DNA from: Ancylomarina sp. DW003
GTDB taxonomy: Bacteria > Bacteroidota > Bacteroidia > Bacteroidales > Marinifilaceae
NCBI RefSeq assembly: GCF_029029505.1
Contig: NZ_JAKJSD010000018.1
Span: forward strand, 23,627-87,626
Reading direction: 5' to 3'
DNA: 64,000 nt
Below are positions 1-10,027 of this stretch, in pieces. The position numbers and the translations under genes are program-made. Under the pieces are notes generated by a model that worked only from the letters and a program-made list of their open reading frames with translations, had not been told where the DNA came from and made no database searches. How positions within the stretch are numbered: the first letter of the stretch is position 1; every line of letters starts with the position of its first letter.

Positions 1-693
1 TACAGGCTTCACAGCGTCCAGTTCTTTACGAGCCGCTTCCCAAAAATCGGTAGGAACCATTCCTGCAACATCGCAACGGAATCCGTCAACATCGGCATTG
101 GTCAACCAAAACTTTAAGGATTCGATCATATACTTACGCATTTCCTGATTCTCGTAGTTCAAATCAGCCGTATCGCTCCAGTCTGTTCCTTCAGGAATTA
201 CAATCTCACCCTTTTCGTTCTGAGTGTACCAGTCTTTATGATCTTTCATGATTATATTATCCCAACCTGTATGGTTAGCCACCCAGTCGAGAATCACTTT
301 CATACCCATATCGTGAGCTTGCTTTACCAAACTTTTCAAATCGTCCATAGTACCAAACTCCGGATTCACAGCTTGATAGTCTGCAACAGCGTAATACGAT
401 CCCATGCTTCCTTTACGGTTCTTCTCCGAAATAGGATAAACCGGCATTAACCAAAGAATATCCACGCCCATTTCCTTTAAGCGAGGCATATGTTTGGCGA
501 AAGCATTAAGCGTTCCTTCTGGTGTATATTGACGAATGTTCACCTCGTAAATATTGGCATTACGGCTCCATTCTAAAGGCTTTTCAGTTTTCATTTCTTT
601 AGTATCTGTTTTTGCCTTTGGTGAATTTTGGCAAGACATCATTAAACTTGCCATCAGAATTAGGCTAAGTGTTGAATTGATTACTTTGTTCAT
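1..693 (-). CDS. GH13 alpha-amylase-family lipoprotein, partial
   Basis: The gene starts with ATG at 693 on the minus strand and runs off the left edge of the window, so only the first 231 residues are visible. The N-terminus has a short hydrophobic signal followed by a lipobox-like MMSC with the Cys at about residue 21, so it should be a lipoprotein. The GH13 barrel is clear: region I reads DWVANHTG and region II reads DGFRCDVAG, whose second Asp is the expected nucleophile. The acid/base Glu and third Asp lie outside the window. It is probably the last visible gene of the minus-strand maltodextrin operon, 204 bases downstream of the previous GH13. Exact specificity (alpha-amylase, maltogenic amylase, glucosidase) cannot be told from this half. 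Confidence 0.88.
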   Translation of the reverse strand, partial: MNKVINSTLSLILMASLMMSCQNSPKAKTDTKEMKTEKPLEWSRNANIYEVNIRQYTPEGTLNAFAKHMPRLKEMGVDILWLMPVYPISEKNRKGSMGSYYAVADYQAVNPEFGTMDDLKSLVKQAHDMGMKVILDWVANHTGWDNIIMKDHKDWYTQNEKGEIVIPEGTDWSDTADLNYENQEMRKYMIESLKFWLTNADVDGFRCDVAGMVPTDFWEAARKELDAVKPV

Positions 694-777
694 CTTTTTA
701 TATTTATTATTCCTTTTTATATACTGAGAGTCTCACTCAAAGTAAGGTCATCAGTTTTTTTGCTATATATCCAAACT

Positions 778-809
778 CTGTCAGGAACGACTCCGTCGTA
801 CGCTGACAG
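778..809 (-). other. Intercistronic stem-loop between two GH13 genes
   Basis: Two nested perfect stems are visible: an outer 7-bp stem CTGTCAG/CTGACAG and an inner 5-bp stem ACGAC/GTCGT around a TCC loop. There is no run of T after it on the minus strand, so it is more likely an mRNA processing or stability element, or a weak attenuator, than a full terminator. Confidence 0.5.
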
Positions 810-897
810 GTTTTCATTCTTCTTACGCTTGTTGATGTTAAGACTCGATAAATTGCTGTTTCTCCATTTTATCCTTTATCCTTGTTCACTTTAACCT

Positions 898-2550
898 TTA
901 CAAATTTTCAAGCAATACAATATCAAAGTCGGTGTCGACCTGTACTTTTCCATCTTTCACCTTCGCTTCTTTTCCAGAATAGGCATCTCTCAAAACTGTC
1001 CCTTCTGGAAATTCTTGAACAGGTATTACCTTCATACCTTTGTCTAAATCAAGCCCAACAACAACATGGTCTTGATAATTGTCCTGAGCAAAACTTCTAC
1101 TGAAAACATAAGGTTTCTCTGAAAGCATTTCGTGTACGCCTGCTCCAACTGCCGGATGATTACGACGAAATTGTCCTAGCTTTTGCCAGTGCTTCAATAA
1201 ATCCTGAGTTTTAACATCCTTAGCAATATCTTCCCAGTTCATGAATGAACGAAGTGTGGCGTCGCCCTGCGTTCCTCCAATCTGTAATGAACGAGCAGAC
1301 TCATCGCCATAATAAACCTGTGAGGTTCCGGGGCAAAGCAATAGTTTAGTTGCTGTTTCGTAAGTTTTTTCTCTTGCCGGATCAAACGGAGAGCCATCGT
1401 CATGCGAAGTCATATAATTCATGACACCCGCCGTTTTCAGTTCCTCATTCATAATTCTTGAATAGCGAGCGAATAGTTCTTCATATGATTTTTGAGCATT
1501 ATACTTGAATTCGAAATTGATCATCCCATCAAAACCATAGTCGTAATAATTGACTTGCTTATCGCCAAAATCAAAAGCTTTTGCTGCACTAATATTGAAG
1601 TTATAAACCTCTCCAACCATATAAAATTCATTGTCATCCAATACTTTTTCAGGATGATTTTGTTTCCATGTTCTGAAAGCATAGTCGCATTCCTTTTTCA
1701 AATCAGCCCAAACCGATTCCTCAGTATGCTTTACGGTATCACCTCTGTAACCATCAATACCAAACTCTAAGATGTAATCGCACATCCATTTAATTAAATG
1801 GTATTTCGGCGTTCTTGGGTAGCCTGTTCTTTGGAAAAAAGCATCCAGCTCAGCCATTTCCTCATCGTAACGGCCTTCAGCTTTCCATTTTTTAGCCAAC
1901 TCAGTAGGAATAGTCACCTCTTGTGTACTTTCAGTTTTAATATCCGGCAAATTATCCGTTAAAGTACATTCAATGGTCGTTTTATACCCCTTGTAAGTAC
2001 AGGTTGGACAAGTTCTCACCCATTGTTCCTCCCAAGCCGGATCTGTCTCTGTTGCCGGCCCTGTGTGATTAATCACACCATCTAATAAGATTCGGATACC
2101 GTGTGCATGAGCTGTTTCTACAAGTTCAGCCAAATCAGCTTTTGTTCCAAAGTTAGGATCAAGTGCCGTCCAGTCTTTTGCCCAATAACCATGGAAACCA
2201 TAGGTCAAACCAGTCCCTTCATCTACGGCACCATGAATCTGTTCTGTGATAGGCGTCATCCAAATGGCATTTATACCTAAATTATTGAAATAACCTGCTT
2301 TTATTTTTTGAGTTACGCCTTTAATATCACCTCCTTTAAAACCGCGCAACTTAGCAGGCTGTTTGGTTCTATCAAAATTGATATCATTGGTTTTATCTCC
2401 ATTATTAAAACGATCCGTCAATAAAAAATAAACATTCGCACCTTCCCATACAAAAGGTTGTTCCTTCTTCTCAACTACTTCTTTATCAGTAGAGCACGCC
2501 GATAGTATAATCAACAATGCCACAAAAATACTCAGCCCAATATTCTTCAT
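898..2550 (-). CDS. GH13 alpha-amylase-family lipoprotein
   Basis: This 550-residue protein has a signal ending in the lipobox LSAC (Cys at about 19), so it is probably tethered in the periplasm or at the outer membrane. GH13 motifs follow in order: LLDGVINHTG (region I), DGYRGDTVKH (region II, nucleophile Asp), MVGEVYNF (acid/base Glu) and MTSHDDGSPF (region IV Asp). A C-terminal beta domain follows. A Cys pair in VRTCPTC in the B-domain insert could bind metal or form a disulphide (inference). Its ATG shares one base with the stop codon of the upstream GH31 gene (TAATG arrangement), so the two are likely translationally coupled. The role is hydrolysis of alpha-1,4-glucans or maltodextrins; the exact product profile is not readable. 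Confidence 0.9.
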   Translation of the reverse strand: MKNIGLSIFVALLIILSACSTDKEVVEKKEQPFVWEGANVYFLLTDRFNNGDKTNDINFDRTKQPAKLRGFKGGDIKGVTQKIKAGYFNNLGINAIWMTPITEQIHGAVDEGTGLTYGFHGYWAKDWTALDPNFGTKADLAELVETAHAHGIRILLDGVINHTGPATETDPAWEEQWVRTCPTCTYKGYKTTIECTLTDNLPDIKTESTQEVTIPTELAKKWKAEGRYDEEMAELDAFFQRTGYPRTPKYHLIKWMCDYILEFGIDGYRGDTVKHTEESVWADLKKECDYAFRTWKQNHPEKVLDDNEFYMVGEVYNFNISAAKAFDFGDKQVNYYDYGFDGMINFEFKYNAQKSYEELFARYSRIMNEELKTAGVMNYMTSHDDGSPFDPAREKTYETATKLLLCPGTSQVYYGDESARSLQIGGTQGDATLRSFMNWEDIAKDVKTQDLLKHWQKLGQFRRNHPAVGAGVHEMLSEKPYVFSRSFAQDNYQDHVVVGLDLDKGMKVIPVQEFPEGTVLRDAYSGKEAKVKDGKVQVDTDFDIVLLENL

Positions 2551-4982
2551 TATCTTGTTTGTTTTATTGTGATCGTTTGATTTTCTCCTTTAATTAAAGT
2601 CTCAGTAAATCGAAGAATTTTTGTATTCTTATCCCAAGTAAATTGGACTGATTTCTTTCCAACTTTTATCGCCTTTGGCTTCTTTTCAATATTATGAATC
2701 AACCAGGTCATTTGTTTATCCTGAGCTTGGAAGTTATTCCCTAAATCAGTTTCTACTGAAAAGTTGAGCTTCGAACCTTTTTGTTCCGATTTGAACTTCA
2801 ACAACTCATATTCCCCTTTTTCAAAGGCTTCAGGCGATGTTCCATTATCATTGTAGAGCTTACCTTCACTTTTCTTTACTGAAGAGTCAAAGTAATAATG
2901 CAAGTCAAACTCCTTTAGAGAATAGTTTTGAGTATTCATCATGCCAGTTTTCATTGGGACAAAAGATCCCCCACGCACAAACGCAGGAATATGATCTTCT
3001 TTAAGTTCTATGTTATAAGATTCGCCTCCTTCATATCTCTTTCCGTTAACAAAGTCGAACCAAACCGAACCTTTAGGTATGTAAACCTCTTTTTGTTTCA
3101 GGCCCGCTTCAGTAATGGTTGATACCAGAAAAGCATCACCCCACAGGTAGGTATCTGAAATATTCAAGAGTTCCATATTGTCCTGCTCTTCGAAAAACAA
3201 AGGGCGCATTAATGGCAATCCTGTTTGATTATTCTCGAATGCTAAAGTATAATTATATGGCATCAATCGGTATCTTAATTCAATTGATTTCTTAGCCAAT
3301 ACTTTTGTTTTGGCTTCTCTAAAAACAGGCTCTGATGGCACTGCTTCCTGTGCGTGTGGTCGGAATATGGGTTGAAACACACCATACTGTAACCAACGTG
3401 TATACAACTCATCATCCAAATTGTCTCCTGCAAAACCTCCTAGATCTGAGTGCATATAAGAGATGCCTTGTAGACCCATTTGCAATGATATTTCAGTCTG
3501 AGGTTTTAATCCATCCCAGCTTCGACTCACATCGCCCGTCCATGGAATCATACCATATCTTTGTGAACCAACCGCCCCCGCTCTCATCAAGATAAATGGT
3601 CGCTGATTTGGAAAATCTTTTTGGTAACCTTCGTGTACTAATTTGGCCCAGTAGTGCCCATAGATATTATGAACTTCATCGGCTGAACCGTTCACATGTT
3701 GTAATTCTGAAGGATGAACTTCAGGTTCACCTAAATCGCCCCACCAGCCAGCAACACCCATATTGGCTAAACCTTTATAGATATTCCAAAACCAGTCTGT
3801 TGCTTCAGTTTTAAACACATCAACCAAGCCTGTATTTCCAAAATAGAAATCGTAGGTAAATGGCTTTCCCGCTTTATCTGTTCCCAACACCTTATTATCA
3901 ACAGCCTCTTGCCACCTTTTCGAAGTGGTTAGAATAAAGGGCTCCGTTATTAGTATTGTTTTAACACCTTTTTTATTCAAGTCCTTTATCATCTTTTCAG
4001 GAGCTGGAAATGAATCTCTGTGAAAGGCCAAATTCCCCATTTCACCCTTCATTTCTTTTCCAAACCAAAACAAGTCTAGAATTATAGCATCAACAGGAAT
4101 AGAATCCTTTAAGAACTGATCAATCGTCTCTACCGTTTCCTTTTGAGAATGATAACCAAATCGACTGGAAAAATTACCCAATGCCCATCGTGGCAACATA
4201 GGCTGTCTTCCTGTTAAGTTGGTGAATTCGTAAGTAAAATTCTCCCAAGTATCGGCAGCAATCACCTGATAAACTTTACGCCCCGAGATTGTTTCGTATC
4301 GTAGTGTATTATCCTTTTTGCTATCCAAATCGAGGAAGCCAATAGGTGCATTATCAAAATGTACAGCGTATTTTTTTGAAGAGACAACAACCGGCATAGT
4401 ATAATTCATCAATTCCGAACGTGTACCATAACCATAGTGTGCTCTGTTATAAAGTTGAAGTCTGTTACCACGACGATTCATACCCAATACGCGAGCACCA
4501 CCTCCAAATAGAACTTCATCAGTTTCAATTTGAAAATCAATATTTTCAGTGCTATCCGTTTTTATATAACCTTCCTTTTCTGATAAAAGTTCATTCCCCT
4601 TATAAAAGTATTCAATATCGAAAGGCGATTTCATTACGACAACCACTATACCTTTTGTTTTATAAACCAACTGATTTTTCTTATCAGACAATCTTGCCAA
4701 CTGGTTGTTAGGCTTTAAAACAACTGCATGAGATTCTGCATTGTATTTTTCTCCTTTTGGAATAAAAGCTGTTTCGACAATATTTTGATTGTAAAATTGA
4801 AACTGATAATCACCTTGATTGGTCTTGACAATAAGGCCTTTTTCACCAATTGAATGAGATTGATAAACCCTTTGACTGTTTTGAGCTATTGCACTTAGCG
4901 AACCAAATGCAATAGTCAACAAAAGAGTTATTCTTACTACTGATTGATTAAATCTAATCATGTTAAGAGATAAATTGTTCAT
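2550..4982 (-). CDS. GH31 alpha-glucosidase
   Basis: This is an 810-residue exported enzyme with an N-terminal signal ending near SAIAQ. The GH31 hallmarks are present: the nucleophile region WWGDLGEPE and the acid/base region WTGDVSRSW, with an N-terminal beta-sandwich (first ~260 residues) and C-terminal beta domains as usual for the family. It probably removes glucose from the non-reducing ends of periplasmic maltodextrins. Alpha-xylosidase and other GH31 activities are possible by family, but GH65, GH13 and beta-phosphoglucomutase neighbours favour alpha-glucosidase. The first ATG at 4982 is used; an internal Met at codon 8 (MIRFNQSV) is a credible alternative and would give a tidier signal peptide. 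Confidence 0.9.
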   Translation of the reverse strand: MNNLSLNMIRFNQSVVRITLLLTIAFGSLSAIAQNSQRVYQSHSIGEKGLIVKTNQGDYQFQFYNQNIVETAFIPKGEKYNAESHAVVLKPNNQLARLSDKKNQLVYKTKGIVVVVMKSPFDIEYFYKGNELLSEKEGYIKTDSTENIDFQIETDEVLFGGGARVLGMNRRGNRLQLYNRAHYGYGTRSELMNYTMPVVVSSKKYAVHFDNAPIGFLDLDSKKDNTLRYETISGRKVYQVIAADTWENFTYEFTNLTGRQPMLPRWALGNFSSRFGYHSQKETVETIDQFLKDSIPVDAIILDLFWFGKEMKGEMGNLAFHRDSFPAPEKMIKDLNKKGVKTILITEPFILTTSKRWQEAVDNKVLGTDKAGKPFTYDFYFGNTGLVDVFKTEATDWFWNIYKGLANMGVAGWWGDLGEPEVHPSELQHVNGSADEVHNIYGHYWAKLVHEGYQKDFPNQRPFILMRAGAVGSQRYGMIPWTGDVSRSWDGLKPQTEISLQMGLQGISYMHSDLGGFAGDNLDDELYTRWLQYGVFQPIFRPHAQEAVPSEPVFREAKTKVLAKKSIELRYRLMPYNYTLAFENNQTGLPLMRPLFFEEQDNMELLNISDTYLWGDAFLVSTITEAGLKQKEVYIPKGSVWFDFVNGKRYEGGESYNIELKEDHIPAFVRGGSFVPMKTGMMNTQNYSLKEFDLHYYFDSSVKKSEGKLYNDNGTSPEAFEKGEYELLKFKSEQKGSKLNFSVETDLGNNFQAQDKQMTWLIHNIEKKPKAIKVGKKSVQFTWDKNTKILRFTETLIKGENQTITIKQTR

Positions 4983-5018
4983 GTGATCTATTGATCACCG
5001 TATATTATAATTTGATGC

Positions 5019-6872
5019 TTACTTAAGTTCTAAAACCAATGATGCTTTAGGCGAAAGGGTGATTTTCCCAACCGATAAATCATATTGTTTTTTAGAGATA
5101 ACATCTTTTCCTGATTTAAACGATTTTAAACTCTCAGAGAATCGCTTCAAGTCCAAATCGTAAGCCTTTTCATTCTTATTAATCACTACCATTACCGTTT
5201 TATCCTCATTACTTCGGAAATAGACGTAAGTGTTATGCTCAGGAATATAATGCATCAGTTTTCCTGTGTGGATTACCGGATTTTCTTTTCTCCAATTCAA
5301 TAAATTCTTTAGAAAATCAAAAGCTTCATTCTCTTTTTCGGTTCTGCCTTCTGCTGTAAATGCATTTCGTTCGTCACCTTCCCATCCTCCTGGGAAATCA
5401 ATTCTCATCACGCCATCTCCATCGCTCTTTTTTCCTTCCAAAAGAATTTCCGTTCCAACATACAGCTGTGGAATACCACGTGTTGTTGCAAGAAAAGTCA
5501 TTAACTGCTTGTACTTATCAATATCACCTTCAAAAGTGGACATGATATGGTCTGTATCGTGGTTTTCAGCGAAAATCAAAAGATTATATGGATCAGCATA
5601 TAGATAATCAAGCGCCAAAGAATTGTAAAGACGAATTAAACCTTCGCTCCAACCTTCCTTTTCGTTAAAAGCTTTTGGCATAGCAAAGAACAGTGAGAAA
5701 TCCATCACCGATGGCAATTCAGAGTTAAAGCCATCATGATTAAGAGAGCCCTTTTGCCAGTATGCAATTTCAGCCGGCGTTTCTAACCAAGATTCACCAA
5801 CAATATTCATATTAGGGTACTCATCCATTATTGATTTACAAATAACAGCCATTCCATGCTTATCGTTATATGGATAAGTATCAATTCTAATCCCACCTAA
5901 ATCAGCATATTCAATCCACCAGATCGTATTTTGAGCAAAATAAGTTACTAGAAAATCATTCTTTTGGTTCAAGTCTGGCATACTCGTATCAAACCAACCA
6001 TTAAAATTCTTATCGTAATCTGTTTTCGAAACATAAGGATCATTGGTTGTACTCTTACGATGATTTGAGTTGGTATACTCAGGGAAAGTATGTACCCAGT
6101 CTTTTGTAGGTAAATCATTCATCCACCAGTGGGCTGATCCACAATGGTTGGTAACAACGTCCATTACAATTTTAATTCCACGCTTTTTAGCTTCTGCCGA
6201 TAAACGGGCATAATCATCGTTGTTTCCATAACGCGCATCGATATGGTAATAATCTGTAATAGCATAAGTGTGGTAAGACACCGTAGGTTGGTTGTCTTCC
6301 ATTAATGGTGTACTCCAAATTGCAGTAACACCCAATTCTTTTAAATAATCAAGGTGATTAATCATCCCTTGAATATCTCCTCCGTGACGCCCATCCGGGT
6401 TTTCACGATCAAATTTATCTGTTAACTTTTCAACTGAATCATTGTTGGGATTACCATTTGCGAAACGATCCGGCATTAACAAATACATCACATCTGATTC
6501 GTTAAATCCAATACGTTTAGCCGAATTTTCTCTTCTTTCTTTTAATTCATATTGATAACTCGCCTTCTTTCTTCCTTTCTGAGAAAATACCAAATCAAAC
6601 TTTCCTGCCTTTGTATCTTCATTAATTACTAAATCAATAAATACATAATTTGGATTATCCGTCTTATTAATCTTATCAATCGAAACACCTGCGTATTTTA
6701 GATTAATATCATAGTTCGAAATGTTCTCGCCTTGCACCAACAACTGCAAGTTAGGATTTTCCATATCTACCCACCAGAACATAGGTTCAACTCGCTCTAC
6801 TTTTACCTTCTTAGCTTCCGCTTGAAAGCTAAACATCGTAAATATCACCAAAGAAATCAAAAAGCTTCTCAT
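5019..6872 (-). CDS. susA: SusA-like neopullulanase / cyclomaltodextrinase (GH13)
   Basis: The 617-residue protein has a cleavable signal (MRSFLISLV...QAEA) and no lipobox, so it is predicted to be soluble in the periplasm. Residues ~22-115 form a beta-rich N-terminal domain of the cyclomaltodextrinase type, followed by the GH13 barrel with DVVTNHCGSAH, GIRIDTYPY (nucleophile Asp), VGESWLE (acid/base Glu) and FAENHDTDH (region IV). Length and architecture match Bacteroides SusA, the periplasmic neopullulanase that cuts imported maltooligosaccharides. It lies 36 bases upstream of the GH31 gene in the same operon. The family assignment is firm; the symbol is by analogy of domain layout and context. 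Confidence 0.9.
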   Translation of the reverse strand: MRSFLISLVIFTMFSFQAEAKKVKVERVEPMFWWVDMENPNLQLLVQGENISNYDINLKYAGVSIDKINKTDNPNYVFIDLVINEDTKAGKFDLVFSQKGRKKASYQYELKERRENSAKRIGFNESDVMYLLMPDRFANGNPNNDSVEKLTDKFDRENPDGRHGGDIQGMINHLDYLKELGVTAIWSTPLMEDNQPTVSYHTYAITDYYHIDARYGNNDDYARLSAEAKKRGIKIVMDVVTNHCGSAHWWMNDLPTKDWVHTFPEYTNSNHRKSTTNDPYVSKTDYDKNFNGWFDTSMPDLNQKNDFLVTYFAQNTIWWIEYADLGGIRIDTYPYNDKHGMAVICKSIMDEYPNMNIVGESWLETPAEIAYWQKGSLNHDGFNSELPSVMDFSLFFAMPKAFNEKEGWSEGLIRLYNSLALDYLYADPYNLLIFAENHDTDHIMSTFEGDIDKYKQLMTFLATTRGIPQLYVGTEILLEGKKSDGDGVMRIDFPGGWEGDERNAFTAEGRTEKENEAFDFLKNLLNWRKENPVIHTGKLMHYIPEHNTYVYFRSNEDKTVMVVINKNEKAYDLDLKRFSESLKSFKSGKDVISKKQYDLSVGKITLSPKASLVLELK

Positions 6873-6949
6873 TCTATCAATTTTGTGTTTTTATACAAAT
6901 TCAGGATAAAAACCTTCGATTCTTATCCTGAATTCATAACCATTTTCAA

Positions 6950-9262
6950 TTAAGCATGTTCTATTACTAAACTACTACTTTTCTCAATTTTATATTCATC
7001 ATCCTGAATAAAGATTGAAACCGTTTCGCCCTCTTCATTTATCACACCAACCTCATCAGCCGATACATAAATATTAAGCAAGTTGCCACGGAACAATACT
7101 TTAAAGGAATATGATTTCCATTTTTCCGGAATAAGTGGCTTAAGACTTAATTGTCCATTAACCACACGCATACCACCAAAACCTTCTACAATAGACATCC
7201 ATGTTCCAGCCATACTTGTAATATGCAAACCTTCGTGAGCTTCTCGATTGTAATCATCAAGATCCAAACGAGACGTTCTCAAATACATTTCGTAAGCACT
7301 GTCGATATCACCAATCTTAGATGCTAAAATTGAATGGATACATGGCGACAAAGATGATTCATGAAGTGTTCTTGGCTCATAGAAGTTATAATTCTTCTTA
7401 ATGGTTTCCATATCATAATTCTCCTCAAACAGGTAGATTCCTTGCAGAACATCGGCTTGTTTGATAAAACATGAACGAAGAATTCTATCCCAAGACCAAA
7501 ACTGGTTAATTGGACGGAACTGAGGATCTAAATCAGAAGCAGTTAATTGCTCCTTATCCATAAAACCATCTTGCTGCATGAAGACACCTGTTTCCTCATC
7601 CATTGGGAAATGCATGTTTTCAAGGATATCATTCCAGCGACTTGTTTCCTGATCGAAATCGAAGTTCAAGTTCTTCATGATTTCTTCGTATCGTACAGGA
7701 TTACTTTCTTTCACATATTTGAAAGCCTCTTGAGTATATGACATACACCAACAAGCAATGGTATTTGTGTACCAGTTGTTGTTTACGTTGTTCTCATATT
7801 CATTAGGCCCGGTAACGCCAAGCATTACATATTTCTTCTTCGCTGTAGAGTAAGTTACTCTTTGGCTCCAGAAACGTGAAATTCCAACCAAAACATCAAG
7901 ACCATATTCAGCTAAGTAAGCCTTATCATCGGTATGACGGATATAATTGTAAATGGCAAATGCAATCGCTCCATTACGATGAATTTCTTCAAAGGTAATT
8001 TCCCACTCATTATGACATTCTTCACCATTCATGGTAACCATAGGGTAAAGTGCAGCTCCACTGTTAAAACCTAGCTTCTCTGCATTTTCAATCGCTTTCT
8101 GCAATTGTTTATGACGATAAACCAAAAGATTTCGAGTTACCTCAGGACGAGATGTACTCAAGTAGAAAGGCACACAGTAGGCTTCTGTATCCCAATAAGT
8201 AGATCCACCATATTTTTCACCGGTAAACCCTTTAGGACCGATATTCAATCGCTCATCCTCACCTGTATAGGTTTGATTCAACTGGAAAATATTAAATCGT
8301 ATCGCTTGCTGAGCAGCAACATCACCTTCAATTACAATATCAGAGATACTCCATTTCTCAGCCCAGGCAGCAACATGCTCTTCTAATAATGCCTCATAAC
8401 CTTTTGTGTAAGCAGCTTCAGACACCTTAGATGCATTTCCACTAATTTCAGTTTTGTTATGATTCAAAGAACTAAGCACACTTACGTACTTGTAAAAACT
8501 TAAGGTTTCACCTTGCTTTACTTCAGTTTCAATAAAATTGGCAACGTATTTTTCCTTTTCAATAATATCGGCAGTCGCCTTTACATCTTGGCCATTCTTC
8601 AAAAGTTGGTATCGCATATTCATACAAACATGGAAATCTAACTTTTTAGTACGAGCAGTGATATACGCTTCACCTGTTATCGACTTGGCATTTAAGACAT
8701 CCCAAAACTTTTCATCGTAATTGGAATCTTCATTTTTAACATCGGCATCGATATAAGAATTGAAACTAATTTTACCATCAAAATTTAAAGCCGTAACAGA
8801 GTAACGAATCACTCCTACTTCTGAAGTCACAATACTTAAGAATCGTTTACCTTCTACTTTTACTTGATTACCATTGCTCATAGTTGCAATGAAAGAACGT
8901 TTCAAAACACCTTCTTTCATATTAAGTGTACGAACAAATTCGCTAAGCTTACATTTTGCTAAATCAAGCATCTCTCCGTTTATTTTAACGTCGATACCAA
9001 TCCAGTTTGGTGCATTTAATACCTTAGCAAAATACTCAGGGTAACCATTTTTCCACCAACCTACACGAGTTTTATCTGGATAATAAACACCGGCAATGTA
9101 AGTTCCTTGTAGAGTCTTGCCAGAATATGCTTCCTCGAACATAGCTCGTTGGCCCATATTTCCATTACCAAGACTAAATATACTTTCAGATGACTGGTGG
9201 TTTTCAGGATTAAATCCTTCCTCTATAATGCACCACTCATCATGCTTTAAATACTCGTTCAT
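6950..9262 (-). CDS. mapA: Maltose phosphorylase (GH65)
   Basis: This 770-residue cytoplasmic protein has no signal peptide. It has the GH65 layout: an N-terminal beta-sandwich (to ~260), a helical linker, then an (alpha/alpha)6 barrel. WDTEAYCVPF and the catalytic region GPNEYENNV, containing the expected general-acid Glu, are visible. Maltose phosphorylase converts maltose plus phosphate to glucose and beta-glucose-1-phosphate. The next gene upstream in the operon is beta-phosphoglucomutase, which uses exactly that product, so maltose is the most likely substrate. Other GH65 disaccharide phosphorylases (trehalose, kojibiose) remain possible because specificity loops cannot be judged by eye. 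Length is normal for the family. Confidence 0.87.
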   Translation of the reverse strand: MNEYLKHDEWCIIEEGFNPENHQSSESIFSLGNGNMGQRAMFEEAYSGKTLQGTYIAGVYYPDKTRVGWWKNGYPEYFAKVLNAPNWIGIDVKINGEMLDLAKCKLSEFVRTLNMKEGVLKRSFIATMSNGNQVKVEGKRFLSIVTSEVGVIRYSVTALNFDGKISFNSYIDADVKNEDSNYDEKFWDVLNAKSITGEAYITARTKKLDFHVCMNMRYQLLKNGQDVKATADIIEKEKYVANFIETEVKQGETLSFYKYVSVLSSLNHNKTEISGNASKVSEAAYTKGYEALLEEHVAAWAEKWSISDIVIEGDVAAQQAIRFNIFQLNQTYTGEDERLNIGPKGFTGEKYGGSTYWDTEAYCVPFYLSTSRPEVTRNLLVYRHKQLQKAIENAEKLGFNSGAALYPMVTMNGEECHNEWEITFEEIHRNGAIAFAIYNYIRHTDDKAYLAEYGLDVLVGISRFWSQRVTYSTAKKKYVMLGVTGPNEYENNVNNNWYTNTIACWCMSYTQEAFKYVKESNPVRYEEIMKNLNFDFDQETSRWNDILENMHFPMDEETGVFMQQDGFMDKEQLTASDLDPQFRPINQFWSWDRILRSCFIKQADVLQGIYLFEENYDMETIKKNYNFYEPRTLHESSLSPCIHSILASKIGDIDSAYEMYLRTSRLDLDDYNREAHEGLHITSMAGTWMSIVEGFGGMRVVNGQLSLKPLIPEKWKSYSFKVLFRGNLLNIYVSADEVGVINEEGETVSIFIQDDEYKIEKSSSLVIEHA

Positions 9263-9353
9263 TTTACTTCAATTTTAGATTACATTGCCACAAAATGTGG
9301 GAATCTACAGTAATCAGCTTTTTTATTTGCTCATGAGAAAAGCTCCCAATGGG

Positions 9354-10013
9354 CTATTTACTTAATCCGGATTCTAAAGTTTCAAAATTGAATCCTTCAA
9401 ATCCAGGAACTACAAAATTGGCTTTATTCAAAACATCAGGAGAACCTATCCCAACACATCGCATTCCGCCATTTATAGCAGCTTCAACCCCCGCTTCAGC
9501 ATCCTCAAACACCACACAGTTGGCAGGTTCAGAATTTAAAAGTTCCGCTCCCTTAAGAAATACTTCAGGGTCTGGTTTTGCTTTGCTAACATGAGTTCCA
9601 TCAACGATAGCATCGAAATATGATGTCAATTTTAGTTGTTCAAGAATGGTCATGGCATTCTTGCTTGCAGAACCTAAAGCAATCTTAATACCTTTTGCCT
9701 TTAAGTCCTCAAAAAAATCTTTTACACCTGGAAGAATTTCTTCAGGCGTCATCTTAAGAATGTATTCTAAATATTCCTCATTCTTTTTAGCTGCTAGTTT
9801 CAATTGAGTCTCTTCATCAAGATCAACTCCTCCAATTTCCATAAGAATTTCGAGAGAACGCATTCGGCTTACACCTTTTAAACGCTCATTATCTTCCTCT
9901 GTAAAATCGAAGCCTAAACCATTGGCCAAGCTTTTCCAAGCTATATAGTGGTATTTTGCTGTATCGACAACAACACCATCTAAATCAAAAATACATGCAC
10001 TAATCTTTTCCAT
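9354..10013 (-). CDS. pgmB: Beta-phosphoglucomutase (HAD family)
   Basis: The 219-residue HAD enzyme has motif I FDLDGVVVDT (nucleophile Asp and acid/base Asp), a helical cap that includes the LKGVSRMRSLE segment typical of beta-PGM, motif II GSASKN, and motif IV FEDAEAGVEAA. It isomerises beta-glucose-1-phosphate, the product of the GH65 phosphorylase encoded downstream, to glucose-6-phosphate. It lies 14 bases from the MFS transporter gene and 91 bases before the GH65 gene, within the same operon. No signal peptide is seen, consistent with a cytoplasmic role. Confidence 0.92.
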   Translation of the reverse strand: MEKISACIFDLDGVVVDTAKYHYIAWKSLANGLGFDFTEEDNERLKGVSRMRSLEILMEIGGVDLDEETQLKLAAKKNEEYLEYILKMTPEEILPGVKDFFEDLKAKGIKIALGSASKNAMTILEQLKLTSYFDAIVDGTHVSKAKPDPEVFLKGAELLNSEPANCVVFEDAEAGVEAAINGGMRCVGIGSPDVLNKANFVVPGFEGFNFETLESGLSK

Positions 10014-10027
10014 CGGTTCTTTAATAA

